This document shows, piece by piece, positions 8,763 through 18,000 of a stretch of DNA of 64,000 nucleotides. The notes below the pieces were generated by a model, which was not told the origin of the DNA, did not search any database, and saw nothing but the letters and a program-made list of their open reading frames with translations. Location of the stretch: NCBI GenBank assembly GCA_013112545.1, contig JABFGJ010000007.1, positions 1 through 64,000 on the forward strand, written 5' to 3'. The stretch is from Bacteroidota bacterium. Its GTDB lineage: Bacteria > Bacteroidota > Bacteroidia > Flavobacteriales_E > Vicingaceae. Numbering within the stretch: the first letter of the stretch is position 1; each line of letters opens with the position of its first letter. Both the position numbers and the translations under genes were made by a program.

Positions 8763-8770
8763 CAAATATA
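8763..8770 (-). promoter_or_regulatory. Promoter -7 element of the ABC/regulator operon
   Basis: TATATTTG (minus strand) matches TAnnTTTG, 20 bp before the ATG of the ATPase gene. The -33 box is not convincing. Confidence 0.4.
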
Positions 8771-8840
8771 GTTGCTGCAACTGAATCTATTTCTGTTTTA
8801 TTTTATGAACGGTATAAAATGAATTATAAACTTGGATGCT

Positions 8841-8848
8841 TAAATTTG
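8841..8848 (+). promoter_or_regulatory. Promoter -7 element of first Omp28-like gene
   Basis: TAAATTTG, 17 bp before the ATG at 8866, matches TAnnTTTG. Confidence 0.4.
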
Positions 8849-8865
8849 AATCAAAATAAATAAAA

Positions 8866-10341
8866 ATGAATAAAAAACTTACAATTTCTATTTTAAGTGG
8901 TGTTCTACTATTCTTAGCGCCAAGTGTAAAAGCACAAAACCCTGATGCCGCCGTAATAGACATTCCTATGAATGATGTATATGCTGCAGGCATTCCAAAA
9001 GACGTAAATGTGATTTTTAAAAATGCTGGTACAGCATCTTTTAATGGCATAACAATAAATTGGAGTGATGATGGAGGCACAACTGTAAATGCCTACCCAT
9101 TGAATGGGTTTCCTTTTGCAGCGGGTGGTTCTCCATTAACATTATCTCATAATGTGAAAATCACTTTTACGAACCCTGGAACTTACACTGAACTGATGGT
9201 GTGGACAAGTATGCCTGGAGGAATAACTGATGTAAATACATCAAATGACACTATGCGCAAACAGATTTTTGTAAACAATGGTATTTCAGTTACGCGAAAC
9301 GTGCTTATTGAAGAATTTACAACCGCCCCTTGTGGTTTTTGCCCAGAAGGTGCTTACTTTTTAGAAAACATATTAAATGCTAATCCAAGCGTTATAGGTG
9401 TTGGTATTCATGCTGGCTTTGGGACAGATGCAATGACAATTCCAGAGCATTCTATTTTAGCAAGTGCATTTACCTCAAGTGCACCTTCTGCAGCTATAGA
9501 TCGCACAAAATTTGTTGGCGAACAAAAAGTCGCAATAAGCAGATCCATTTGGGGTTCGCGGACAAATTTAAGAAAGACAGTGATTTCACCGCTTGGCATT
9601 CAAATAAATGGAACTTATAATTCAACAACAAGAACAGCTACAGTAACTGTTAATGCAAATTTTGCAGATTTTGCATTGCCAGGAGATATACGACTTGGAT
9701 TATATGTAGTTGAAGATAGTGTTATTGGTTCAGGTTCAGGTTACAATCAAAGAAATTACTTTAATACTGGTTCTTCAAGTCATCCTTATTATGGAAAAGG
9801 CGATCCAATTATCAATTATCCACACAGGCATGTGGTAAGAGCTGTATATCCTATTAATAACCCTTGGGGAGATAATGCTGTTATTCCTCAAAGCCCACAA
9901 ATGAATGCTAGCTACTCTAAGACTTATACTTTTCAAGTTAGCAATAACTGGGATAGTGATAAAATATCTTTTGTCGCATTTGCAGCCTATTATGGCTCTT
10001 CTGTAGAAGAAAGACAAATAATAAATGCTGCTGAAGTTAAAATGAATGAAATGGCAACTGGTTTGGAAAAAACTCTTTCTGAAAATACAGAGATAGCTGT
10101 TTTTCCTAATCCAGCTTCTGAATATACTTATATAAAATTAAACCTTAATTCTGCTGAATTCGTTGAAATTGAATTGCTTGATTTAACAGGGAAATTGGTA
10201 TTGTCAAAAAACTTTGGAGTTTTAGGCAAAGGGGCTCAAACTTTGAATATTGATATAAATGGTTTCAAATCTGGGATTTACTTTTTTAGAATTGGAATCG
10301 GACAGCAAAAAATAATGAAAAAAATATCAGTTTTAAAATAA
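8866..10341 (+). CDS. Omp28-like T9SS-sorted surface protein
   Basis: 491 aa. Signal peptide at 1-23 (KLTISILSGVLLFLAPSVKA). An N-terminal Ig-like stretch at about 30-140 is followed by an Omp28-like domain with a thioredoxin-type CGFCP motif near residue 157, and by a C-terminal T9SS type A sorting domain (about 405-491, FPNPASEYTYIKL through KKISVLK). It should cross the inner membrane by Sec and the outer membrane by T9SS, then be anchored or released. Function of the family is unknown. It is the first of two tandem paralogues, separated by 53 bp without a terminator, so the pair is probably cotranscribed. Confidence 0.88.
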   Translation: MNKKLTISILSGVLLFLAPSVKAQNPDAAVIDIPMNDVYAAGIPKDVNVIFKNAGTASFNGITINWSDDGGTTVNAYPLNGFPFAAGGSPLTLSHNVKITFTNPGTYTELMVWTSMPGGITDVNTSNDTMRKQIFVNNGISVTRNVLIEEFTTAPCGFCPEGAYFLENILNANPSVIGVGIHAGFGTDAMTIPEHSILASAFTSSAPSAAIDRTKFVGEQKVAISRSIWGSRTNLRKTVISPLGIQINGTYNSTTRTATVTVNANFADFALPGDIRLGLYVVEDSVIGSGSGYNQRNYFNTGSSSHPYYGKGDPIINYPHRHVVRAVYPINNPWGDNAVIPQSPQMNASYSKTYTFQVSNNWDSDKISFVAFAAYYGSSVEERQIINAAEVKMNEMATGLEKTLSENTEIAVFPNPASEYTYIKLNLNSAEFVEIELLDLTGKLVLSKNFGVLGKGAQTLNIDINGFKSGIYFFRIGIGQQKIMKKISVLK

Positions 10342-10394
10342 TTAGAATTTACAAATAATTACTTTTATGCTTTACTAATCTAATCTTTAATAAT

Positions 10395-12518
10395 ATGAAA
10401 AAAATAATTACTTCTTTAGTATTGTTATTGGGCTTGGGTTTTTCTTCTCAAGCACAGTATTACTACAATACGTATAATCCAGCAGGAATGAATCCTGGAG
10501 GATTAAATCAAGATCCAGAGCAACCCTTTGGTGCTACTGGTGTCACAGCTGCTGATGGATACACATCCATTATTGCTAATGGAACGACAACTTTGTCTTG
10601 GTCTCCAGTACAAACAATTCCATTTCCTTTTAGTTTTAATGGCACACCTGTTACACAATACAAGGTGTCAAATTCTGGAGTTCTGACTTTTACAACTACG
10701 GCTACAGCAGTTCCACCAAATGCAAATACTACAATTCCTTCAGCGTCTATTCCTGATAATTCAGTAATGGTATGGGGTTTAGAGCAGTTTGCAGGAAATG
10801 ATGGTGTCATTAATAAAACACATGGAACTGCCCCAAACAGACAGCATTGGATTAATTTCGCTTCTTTTTCTGCTCCAGGTGCTTCAGGATCACAATGGAC
10901 ATATTGGGGAATCGTATTGGAAGAAACGACTAACAATATTTATATCGCAGATTTAAGAACCTATCTAACTCCATTAACACTAACTTTAGGTATTCAAATC
11001 AATTCGACTACAGCTTATTCAATAACAGGCGCTCCAAATACGCCTTCATATGTAACTAATGGCGGAAGCGCTTCCGACCCAACTGATAATGTTTATTATG
11101 AGTTTATTCAAGGTAATAGACCTGCAAATGATGCTAAGTTAGTTTCAACCAACATTGGTTCTGCTGCTGCTGCTGGAACTCCTTTTAACATTACTGGAAC
11201 AATTCAAAATGCTGGTTCGGCAACAATAAATACCCTTGTATTAAATTGGTCTATTGATAATGGAGTGACAGTTAATTCATCGACTTTATCGGGTTTAAAC
11301 CTAGCACCATTGGCTACTGCTAATTTTAGTCATACGATTCCTTGGAGTCCAAGTAACCCTGGAAATTTTACAGACATTAAAGTTTGGACTTCTTTTGTTT
11401 CCCCAACAGTGGATGGAAATCCTTTAAATGATACTTTAAGCTATAACGTATTTGTAAACACTGGTGTTAGTGTGCAACGAAAAGCCGTATTAGAGGAATT
11501 TACAACAGCTGTGTGTCAATTTTGTCCAGACGGGGCAGTAGTAGTAGAGCAGGTTTTAGCTGCCAATCCAAATGTTATTGGAATTGGTGTTCATTCATGT
11601 TTTAATACTGATGCCATGACTAACTCAGCATCATCTGGTTTATGTAATGTTTTAGGAAATAACAGTGCACCTACAGCGATGATAGATCGAATTGTTTACC
11701 CTGGAGAAACTTCTGCAGCAGTAAGTAGAACCACTTGGATGGCTAGAGCTAACGCAAGAGCTGCAGAAGGCTCACCTGTTGGAGTAACTATTAGTGGAAC
11801 TTATAATCCAACAACTAGAGCAACTTCTGTAACAATTAATTCTAATTTCGTAGATTATCCTTTGCCAGGTAATTTGAATTTAACTTTATCGATATTAGAA
11901 GATAGTGTTACTGGAACTGGAAATGGATATAATCAACAAAATGCTTACAATACTCAAACAGGTCACCCTTATGCTGGAAAAGGAAACCCAATTATTGGTT
12001 ATATTCATAGACATGTATTAAGAGCCAATTTTCCAAATACTTTTGGAGATGCATCTGTATTCCCAAGTACTGTAGCGATTAACACACCTTACTCTAAAAC
12101 ATATAATTTTAATATGCCTACCGCATGGGATGCATCAAAAATTTCTTTTGTTGCTATGGTAAACTATGCTGGACCAGGTGTAGAGAATTATCAGATATTA
12201 AATGCTGAAGAGATGCATATAGGAGATTTTAGCACTGGAATAGAAAAGCAAATTTCTTCTATTCAGTCTTTAGAATTATCTCCAAATCCTACGGCTGATT
12301 ACTCTTACTTAAGGTTTAACTTAAAAGAAAATGCAAATGTACTTGTTTCAGTTTATGATATAACAGGTAAACTAATTCAAGAAAACAAAATGGGAACTTT
12401 ATCTAAAGGAAAACATCAAGCAATTATAGATGCAACTACTTTAGAAAATGGATTTTATTTAGTGAATTTGAAAGTAGGTGAAGAACATATTACCAAGAAA
12501 GTTTCTGTGATACATTAA
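10395..12518 (+). CDS. Omp28-like T9SS-sorted surface protein, longer paralogue
   Basis: 707 aa. Signal peptide at 1-20 (LVLLLGLGFSSQAQ). It carries an extra N-terminal domain of about 200 residues absent from its neighbour. From about residue 245 it parallels the upstream protein: an Ig-like domain, then EEFTTAVCQFCPDG with a CxxC pair (CQFC), then SYSKTYNF-type strands, and a T9SS type A sorting domain at about 620-707. Tandem duplication of the shared portion is likely. A strong terminator follows 22 bp after the stop. Confidence 0.88.
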   Translation: MKKIITSLVLLLGLGFSSQAQYYYNTYNPAGMNPGGLNQDPEQPFGATGVTAADGYTSIIANGTTTLSWSPVQTIPFPFSFNGTPVTQYKVSNSGVLTFTTTATAVPPNANTTIPSASIPDNSVMVWGLEQFAGNDGVINKTHGTAPNRQHWINFASFSAPGASGSQWTYWGIVLEETTNNIYIADLRTYLTPLTLTLGIQINSTTAYSITGAPNTPSYVTNGGSASDPTDNVYYEFIQGNRPANDAKLVSTNIGSAAAAGTPFNITGTIQNAGSATINTLVLNWSIDNGVTVNSSTLSGLNLAPLATANFSHTIPWSPSNPGNFTDIKVWTSFVSPTVDGNPLNDTLSYNVFVNTGVSVQRKAVLEEFTTAVCQFCPDGAVVVEQVLAANPNVIGIGVHSCFNTDAMTNSASSGLCNVLGNNSAPTAMIDRIVYPGETSAAVSRTTWMARANARAAEGSPVGVTISGTYNPTTRATSVTINSNFVDYPLPGNLNLTLSILEDSVTGTGNGYNQQNAYNTQTGHPYAGKGNPIIGYIHRHVLRANFPNTFGDASVFPSTVAINTPYSKTYNFNMPTAWDASKISFVAMVNYAGPGVENYQILNAEEMHIGDFSTGIEKQISSIQSLELSPNPTADYSYLRFNLKENANVLVSVYDITGKLIQENKMGTLSKGKHQAIIDATTLENGFYLVNLKVGEEHITKKVSVIH

Positions 12519-12540
12519 TTTCACAAACGGAATTTTAAAA

Positions 12541-12580
12541 GCCTCTACTAGCAATGTTGCTAGTAGAGGCTTTTCTTTTT
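12541..12580 (+). terminator. Strong Rho-independent terminator of the Omp28-like pair
   Basis: Perfect 14-bp stem (GCCTCTACTAGCAA and its complement) with a 2-base loop, followed by a T-rich tract. Preceding A-run makes it partly bidirectional. Confidence 0.93.
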
Positions 12581-12669
12581 TAAGGACATGAGTTTTATTC
12601 CGATTAAAATCTAAAATGAGCCAATTTTTTTTTTAAGCTATATAAACTAAACCTCTTTCGAATTAGCTT

Positions 12670-12697
12670 GGTAAATATCCGCCGCGGTGGATTTACC
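12670..12697. repeat. Imperfect GC-rich palindrome related to 185-198
   Basis: Core TCCGCCGCGGTGGA differs from the palindrome at 185-198 by one base, and is flanked by GGTAAAT / ATTTACC arms. It lies in the non-coding gap between the Omp28-like pair and the ydcF-like gene. Confidence 0.5.
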
Positions 12698-12768
12698 CCT
12701 TATAAGCTTTAAAAGAGTGTTTTTTGTTTAATGCTTTTAGCTCATTTTAATGTTTTATTGGTAAAGCA

Positions 12769-13530
12769 TTAAATATATCCTGCTATTTTGTAACTAACTA
12801 TGCCCAACCATTCATGAATTAGATCATACCAGTTTTGAAGAGTTTTTGCATTTGGAATGAATAAGGTGTCTGGAGTCAATTCTCGATTGTATGAAACTTG
12901 GTCAACAGGGAAAGTATCGAAATTAACACCTTGCTTTTTAAAGCATAGTGCAGAACGATACATGTGAGTTGAAGAAGTTGATAGTAAAATTTTACTTTCA
13001 ATACCCAAATCACTTAGCAATTCTGCCGAGAACTTTGCATTTTCATAAGTATTTCTAGATTTTACTTCAATTAAAATGTCTTCCTTTTTAACACCAATTT
13101 TTACCAAATAGCTCTGTAGAATTGTAGCCTCTTCTTCTTCTCCATACACCCTACCAGTTCCACCTGAGATCAGTATTTTTTTGACTTGCCCTTTAAAATA
13201 CAAAGGCAGTACATTTAAAAAACGATCTGAGTTAGCTTGAAATTCTACTAACTTATGTTTCCGATCCATAGAAACGATACCACCTAAAACCACCGCGACT
13301 TCATACTCTGTATTAAATGTTCGCATATTTACAGGCTCAGCTTCCCAAAGGCTTGTTACTTCATGAAAGATCGCTTTATTCGAAAAAAAGTAAAGGACAA
13401 TTAATCCAATTAAGAAACTCTTTTTCTTACGCTTAGGATTTTTAGTAAAAAATGAAAAGACGAGTATAATAAAGACCCAAACAATTGGTTGGCAAAAGAA
13501 TCCAAGAATTTTTGAAATATAGAAAAACAT
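12769..13530 (-). CDS. YdcF/SanA/ElyC-family (DUF218) membrane protein
   Basis: 253 aa. Two N-terminal hydrophobic segments (about 5-25 and 35-52) are followed by a DUF218 domain with VVLGG near residue 82, ILISGGTGR near 117 and a conserved SRNTYENA block near 158. Family members affect envelope integrity and lipid-carrier metabolism in E. coli (ElyC, SanA); the biochemical activity is not settled. The gene starts 2 bp after the stop of hemG, so it is the third gene of the haem operon. Confidence 0.85.
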   Translation of the reverse strand: MFFYISKILGFFCQPIVWVFIILVFSFFTKNPKRKKKSFLIGLIVLYFFSNKAIFHEVTSLWEAEPVNMRTFNTEYEVAVVLGGIVSMDRKHKLVEFQANSDRFLNVLPLYFKGQVKKILISGGTGRVYGEEEEATILQSYLVKIGVKKEDILIEVKSRNTYENAKFSAELLSDLGIESKILLSTSSTHMYRSALCFKKQGVNFDTFPVDQVSYNRELTPDTLFIPNAKTLQNWYDLIHEWLGIVSYKIAGYI

Positions 13531-13532
13531 GT

Positions 13533-14891
13533 TTACAGATTAAAAGAATTAGCAAATTTAATTCCATTGGCAATGCAATCGCTAACAGATATACCATCCC
13601 TAAAGTTGCCTAAAATATGAAATCCATTATGTTCTAATTCGAACTTTTCGATTGCTGCTACAATTTTTTTATGTCCCATTTCATATTGTGGGATTCCTTG
13701 ATTCCATTGATAAAAATGTTCGAATTCTGGTTCATTTTTAGATTGGAATAAATCGTTTATAGCTTGTTTTACAGTAGTTTGGATTTTTGATACTGTCCAA
13801 TTAGCAAAGTCCTCTTGTTTGTAACCACCACTGATTACAGTAATTAATTCTTTATCAGCTGGAGCAGTGTGAGGAAAAAATTTGCTGTTAAATAAAACTC
13901 CTAGAAATGGTGCAGTTTCTACTTTGCGGCTTAAAATTCCAAATGCTTTTTCTGGTGTTGTAATATCATTTTTTTGGTACCCAAAATGACAGATAATGGC
14001 GGGTACATAATGAATTTGATTTAAAGCATTTGTTAGGTCAGAATTCCAAGTTATGAGGTTTGTTAAATGATGAACAGGAAGGGTAGAAATAAGCTTTTCA
14101 ACTTTCACACTACATTCTTCACCCTCTTTAGTATAATTAATTTGGTAGCCTTGTCCTAATTTTATTATTTGCAGGACTTTCGAATTGTAGCTGATTTCTG
14201 AACTCATTTCTTCTGCCATTCTAAGCGGTAGGCGTTGAAGACCATCTTTAAAAATAAAAATCTTTTGCTTTGGAATATTAGATGCTTCATTTTCTGCTTT
14301 TTTGGCTTTTATGGTTTTAATCATTCCCTTGATTATACTACCATGATTTTGTTCTGCTTCTTTTAATATTTTAAGCGTATAATCCATCGTCATTTTCTCA
14401 GGATCTCCTGCATAAATGCCAGTTACAAAAGGATAGACAAAGTTTTCATAAATTTCATTTCCGAGCCTCCTTCGAGTGAAGTCTGCAAGGCTTTCTTCTA
14501 ATTTGCCGTCAAGTGGTTTTTTAAATGGCTCACCTAAAACTTTAAATATGGATCTTAGGCCAATAAGTTTGCTCGAAAATAGACTTCCAGGGCTTGAAGG
14601 CAAGGCTTCCATTTTTCCATTACATAGAATAAATCTCTTTTTAACAGCAAGCTCGTCAGGTTGAATTATCTCTTGATTTAGATTTAGTTCATCAAGTAAA
14701 GATTTAATCTCAGGATTGTTGATAAGAACAGTATTTGGTCCCAGCTCAAATGTATAGCCTTTTTGTTTTCTTGATTTAATTTTTCCGCCAACTTCGTTAT
14801 CAGCTTCAAGCAAAATGAATTTCTTTCCAGCTTTTTTAAGCGTGTAGGCTATACTCAGTCCACTAATTCCACCACCTAAAATTGCAATCAT
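13533..14891 (-). CDS. hemG: Protoporphyrinogen oxidase (HemY/HemG type, FAD)
   Basis: 452 aa. Oxidises protoporphyrinogen IX to protoporphyrin IX with FAD and oxygen. The N-terminal dinucleotide-binding motif GGGISGLSIAYTL is followed by LLEADNEVGGKIKS, typical of the amine-oxidase/HemY family. VYPFVTGIYAGDP near residue 150 is a HemY hallmark, and the C-terminal GNFRDGISVSDCIANG is the second FAD-contact region. Start ATG overlaps the hemN stop by 4 bp (ATGA), which points to translational coupling. Length is normal for the family. Confidence 0.93.
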   Translation of the reverse strand: MIAILGGGISGLSIAYTLKKAGKKFILLEADNEVGGKIKSRKQKGYTFELGPNTVLINNPEIKSLLDELNLNQEIIQPDELAVKKRFILCNGKMEALPSSPGSLFSSKLIGLRSIFKVLGEPFKKPLDGKLEESLADFTRRRLGNEIYENFVYPFVTGIYAGDPEKMTMDYTLKILKEAEQNHGSIIKGMIKTIKAKKAENEASNIPKQKIFIFKDGLQRLPLRMAEEMSSEISYNSKVLQIIKLGQGYQINYTKEGEECSVKVEKLISTLPVHHLTNLITWNSDLTNALNQIHYVPAIICHFGYQKNDITTPEKAFGILSRKVETAPFLGVLFNSKFFPHTAPADKELITVISGGYKQEDFANWTVSKIQTTVKQAINDLFQSKNEPEFEHFYQWNQGIPQYEMGHKKIVAAIEKFELEHNGFHILGNFRDGISVSDCIANGIKFANSFNL

Positions 14892-16249
14892 ATTGTCATC
14901 GAAAATAATTGGGTAGAGGGCTTGTTTCGCATTAATTTAGCATCAAAAGCCATACAGATGTTACGGACAAATGGCTTACCTTTTTCTGTCACTGTCAATC
15001 GATTATGACTTATCTCAATAAAGCCATCTGCCTCAATTTCATGAAGTCTAGGCAAAGCATCTAGCACCGATTGGTGCTGTTTGTCTTTAGAATTCCATTC
15101 AGTTTCATAATGGCACATGATGTCTAAGATGTGTTTTCGAATTATTAAATCTTCATCATTTAGTTCATGGCCTTTAAAGATTGGAATTTTATTTAAGTCC
15201 AATACTTCATAATACTCTTCAACTGTTTTAACGTTTTGTGCAAAAGCATACCATGAGTCACTAATACTAGAAACGCCAAGCCCAACCATTAATTGAGTTT
15301 TAGAAGCGGTGTACCCCATGAAGTTTCGATGTAGCATCTTTTGCTTCATAGCCTGATACATGGAATCATGCTCAAGCGCAAAATGATCCATCCCTATTTC
15401 TTTATAGCCAGCCTTTAAAAGCAACTCATAACCTGTCTCATATAATGTGCGTTTTTCATCAGCACTAGGTAAATCATTCTCATCAAATCCTCTTTGGCCA
15501 TTGCCTTTTATCCAAGGAACATGAGCATAACTGTAAAACGCAATACGTTCGGGCATCAGTTCTTTTACTTTTTCTATAGTATGAGCCACACTATCAATGG
15601 TTTGATGAGGCAAGCCATAAACTAAATCAAAACTAATTGAATCATAGCCTGTTGATCTACTGTCTTCAGTTACTCTTTTGACATTTGCAAAAGGTTGAAT
15701 TCGATTAATGGTTTTTTGAACTTTAAAATCTAAGTCTTGAACTCCGTAACTAGCTCTTTCAAAACCATGTTTATTCATTATCTCTAAATGAGCCTTTGTA
15801 GTATTATTGGGGTGCCCTTCGAAGCTATACGAATGATTCTTAGGTATGATTCCCTTAGAAAGAATTCCTTCTAACAACAAGTTTAAACTCTCGGGCTTAA
15901 AAAATGTTGGCGTACCTCCACCCAAATGCAATTCGCGAATTATTGGCTTTTCCTCAAACAATTCGAGGTATAAATCCCATTCTTTTAAAACAGCATTAAT
16001 GTAGGGATTCTCAACATTATGGTTTTTTGTTATTCTTTTATTGCAACCACAAAAAGTACACAAACTCTCGCAAAAGGGTAGGTGTATATAAAGGCTAATC
16101 CCTTCATCTTGATTGCTTTCACGATAAGATTTTTTAACGGATTCGATCCACGAATTGTATTGTATTCCCGCTTCATCCCAATAAGGAACAGTTGGATAAG
16201 AAGTGTATCGAGGCCCGGGAATATTGTATTTTGAAATTAAACTTTGCAC
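14888..16249 (-). CDS. hemN: Oxygen-independent coproporphyrinogen III oxidase
   Basis: 453-aa radical SAM enzyme that decarboxylates two propionates of coproporphyrinogen III without oxygen. The [4Fe-4S] motif is C60-x3-C64-x2-C67 followed by GC (CESLCTFCGC), as in E. coli HemN. KYNIPGPRYTSYPT at residues 7-20 is the family's N-terminal signature, and fixes the start as the GTG at 16249; no ATG is available. A TAATTTTG element ends 4 nt before this GTG, implying a leaderless message. First gene of the hemN-hemG-ydcF operon. Having an anaerobic HemN with an aerobic HemG suggests growth over a range of oxygen. Confidence 0.95.
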   Translation of the reverse strand: MQSLISKYNIPGPRYTSYPTVPYWDEAGIQYNSWIESVKKSYRESNQDEGISLYIHLPFCESLCTFCGCNKRITKNHNVENPYINAVLKEWDLYLELFEEKPIIRELHLGGGTPTFFKPESLNLLLEGILSKGIIPKNHSYSFEGHPNNTTKAHLEIMNKHGFERASYGVQDLDFKVQKTINRIQPFANVKRVTEDSRSTGYDSISFDLVYGLPHQTIDSVAHTIEKVKELMPERIAFYSYAHVPWIKGNGQRGFDENDLPSADEKRTLYETGYELLLKAGYKEIGMDHFALEHDSMYQAMKQKMLHRNFMGYTASKTQLMVGLGVSSISDSWYAFAQNVKTVEEYYEVLDLNKIPIFKGHELNDEDLIIRKHILDIMCHYETEWNSKDKQHQSVLDALPRLHEIEADGFIEISHNRLTVTEKGKPFVRNICMAFDAKLMRNKPSTQLFSMTI

Positions 16250-16253
16250 CGTT

Positions 16254-16261
16254 CAAAATTA
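16254..16261 (-). promoter_or_regulatory. hemN promoter -7 element adjoining the start codon
   Basis: TAATTTTG on the minus strand; its last G is 4 nt from the GTG start at 16249. Transcription should begin at or within a base or two of the start codon. Confidence 0.55.
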
Positions 16262-16326
16262 GTAAGTTTAAAGTTCGTAAACTATTCCAAACTAATATTT
16301 ATACCTGCAAAAAAAAGGGATGTGTT

Positions 16327-16701
16327 ATGAAAAAAATAGAATTAGAAAAATGCATTATTTCTATACAAGATAATGGAATTATAAAATTAGAAACGAAAGA
16401 AAATGTAAGCATGAACCAGGAGGATTTAATGCTGATTGAACGATTTTATCAAGAAAAATTGAAGATAGAATCTGGATTGTTTTTAATTGTATTTTCTAAA
16501 AATCTAAAGGGTGATTTTAACGCTAAAAAGCATTTTGTGAGTTTTAATGATAAAAAGATTAAACGGGCAGAAGCAATAGTGATGCGAGAAGTTTCTCATC
16601 AAGTAGAATCAAATTATTTCTTAAAGAATAAGATGGCAGAATACCCCATTAAAGTATTCGACAATGAAAAAGATGCTGAAACTTGGTTGCTGTTACACTA
16701 G
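16327..16701 (+). CDS. Small STAS-like protein of unknown function
   Basis: 124 aa from the ATG at 16327; the open frame extends upstream but without support and across the hemN promoter. Soluble, no signal peptide. A central LFLIVFSKNLKG strand, alternating helices and a C-terminal KVFDNEKDAETWLL helix resemble STAS/SpoIIAA-like proteins of Bacteroidota, where the last motif (DxxxAxxWL) is typical. No specific function known. It is divergent from hemN and convergent with the aminotransferase, whose stop codon overlaps its own by 4 bp. Confidence 0.7.
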   Translation: MKKIELEKCIISIQDNGIIKLETKENVSMNQEDLMLIERFYQEKLKIESGLFLIVFSKNLKGDFNAKKHFVSFNDKKIKRAEAIVMREVSHQVESNYFLKNKMAEYPIKVFDNEKDAETWLLLH

Positions 16702-17891
16702 CGTTTATTATAAGCCTTTAATCCTTCTTCTAAGCATTTTACAGCTCTTTTTAATTTTTCTTTTTCTAGCACATAAGCCAACCTTACTTCTTGTGTCCCT
16801 TCACCTTTAGTTGAGTAGAAACCACTTAAAGGAGCCATCATAACCGTTTCGCCATTGAATTCAAAAGATTCTAGCATCCATTGGCAAAAATGATCGGTGT
16901 TTTCTACTGGTAATTTTGCAACAGCATAAAATGCACCTCCAGGTTTAGGACAATAAACACCTTCAATAGCATTGAGTCCATCGACTAATATATTTCTTCG
17001 TTGAACGTATTCTTCACTAACTTCTTCAAAATAGTTATGAGGTGTATTCAAAGCTGCTTCGGCTGCTATTTGACCAAGAGATGGGGGACTTAATCTAGCT
17101 TGGCCTAATTTTAAAACCGTAGTCATTACTTCTTTATTACGGCTTACTAATGCTCCAATTCTTACACCACACATGCTGTAACGCTTCGAAACTGAGTCAA
17201 CAACAATTGCATTTTGCTCAATTCCTGAAAGGTTTAAAATTGAGTGATGAGTTTTGCCATCGTAACAAAATTCACGATAAACTTCATCGGCAAAAAGATA
17301 TAAGTCATGTTTTAAAACAATGGCTTTCAATTGCTCTAATTCTTCTTTAGAATATAAATATCCTGTTGGATTACCAGGGTTACAAATTAATATGCCTTTG
17401 GTTTTTGCAGTAATTTTCTTTTCAAACTCTTCAATGGCAGGCAAGGCAAAGCCATTTTCTATGCTAGAATTTATTGGAATTACCCGAACGCCACAAGTTT
17501 CAGCAAATCCGTTGTAATTAGCATAAAATGGTTCTGGTATTATTACTTCATCTCCAGGATTAAAACAGGCTGTAAAACCAAAAAGTAAGGCTTCTGATCC
17601 TCCAGTTGTAACCATGATATTTTCATGGGTAAATCCTTGACTTATTCCATTATAATAATTAGCCAACCCTTTACGATAAGATTCATTTCCTGCAGAATGA
17701 CTGTATTCGATTACCTTCATATCAATGTTTCGGATAGCATCCATTGCACCTTCAGGTGTTTTTATGTCTGGTTGTCCAATGTTGAGGTGAATCACTGATT
17801 TTCCTTGTGCTTTTGCTTTTTCTGCAAAAGGAACTAATTTTCTTATAGGAGATTCTGGCATCTGATGGCCGCGTACTGAAATCTTAGGCAT
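16698..17891 (-). CDS. PLP-dependent class I/II aminotransferase
   Basis: 397 aa, cytosolic fold-type I aminotransferase close to aspartate/aromatic aminotransferases. Visible motifs: LNIGQPDIKTPE near residue 38, the cofactor-stacking and Asn motif ICNPGNPTGY near 170, and the Schiff-base lysine in VDSVSKRYSMCGVRIG around residue 234, with the substrate-binding Arg in EVRLAYV near 370. Length and motif spacing are normal. ATG start. The amino-acid specificity is not readable; annotation as aspC-like is inference. Confidence 0.92.
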   Translation of the reverse strand: MPKISVRGHQMPESPIRKLVPFAEKAKAQGKSVIHLNIGQPDIKTPEGAMDAIRNIDMKVIEYSHSAGNESYRKGLANYYNGISQGFTHENIMVTTGGSEALLFGFTACFNPGDEVIIPEPFYANYNGFAETCGVRVIPINSSIENGFALPAIEEFEKKITAKTKGILICNPGNPTGYLYSKEELEQLKAIVLKHDLYLFADEVYREFCYDGKTHHSILNLSGIEQNAIVVDSVSKRYSMCGVRIGALVSRNKEVMTTVLKLGQARLSPPSLGQIAAEAALNTPHNYFEEVSEEYVQRRNILVDGLNAIEGVYCPKPGGAFYAVAKLPVENTDHFCQWMLESFEFNGETVMMAPLSGFYSTKGEGTQEVRLAYVLEKEKLKRAVKCLEEGLKAYNKR

Positions 17892-17943
17892 AGCTATTTA
17901 TTTAAGAGTGCAAAAGTGAGACATAAAACTCAAATATAAAAGC

Positions 17944-17980
17944 AAAAAAAACTCCCATTTCGAGTTATCAAAATGGGAGT
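17944..17980 (-). terminator. Terminator of the DUF1573 gene
   Basis: Perfect 10-bp stem ACTCCCATTT / AAATGGGAGT with a 10-base loop. On the minus strand it is followed by a run of T (A-run 17944-17950 on plus). Confidence 0.88.
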
Positions 17981-18000
17981 AAAAATGAAATTTTTAATGA

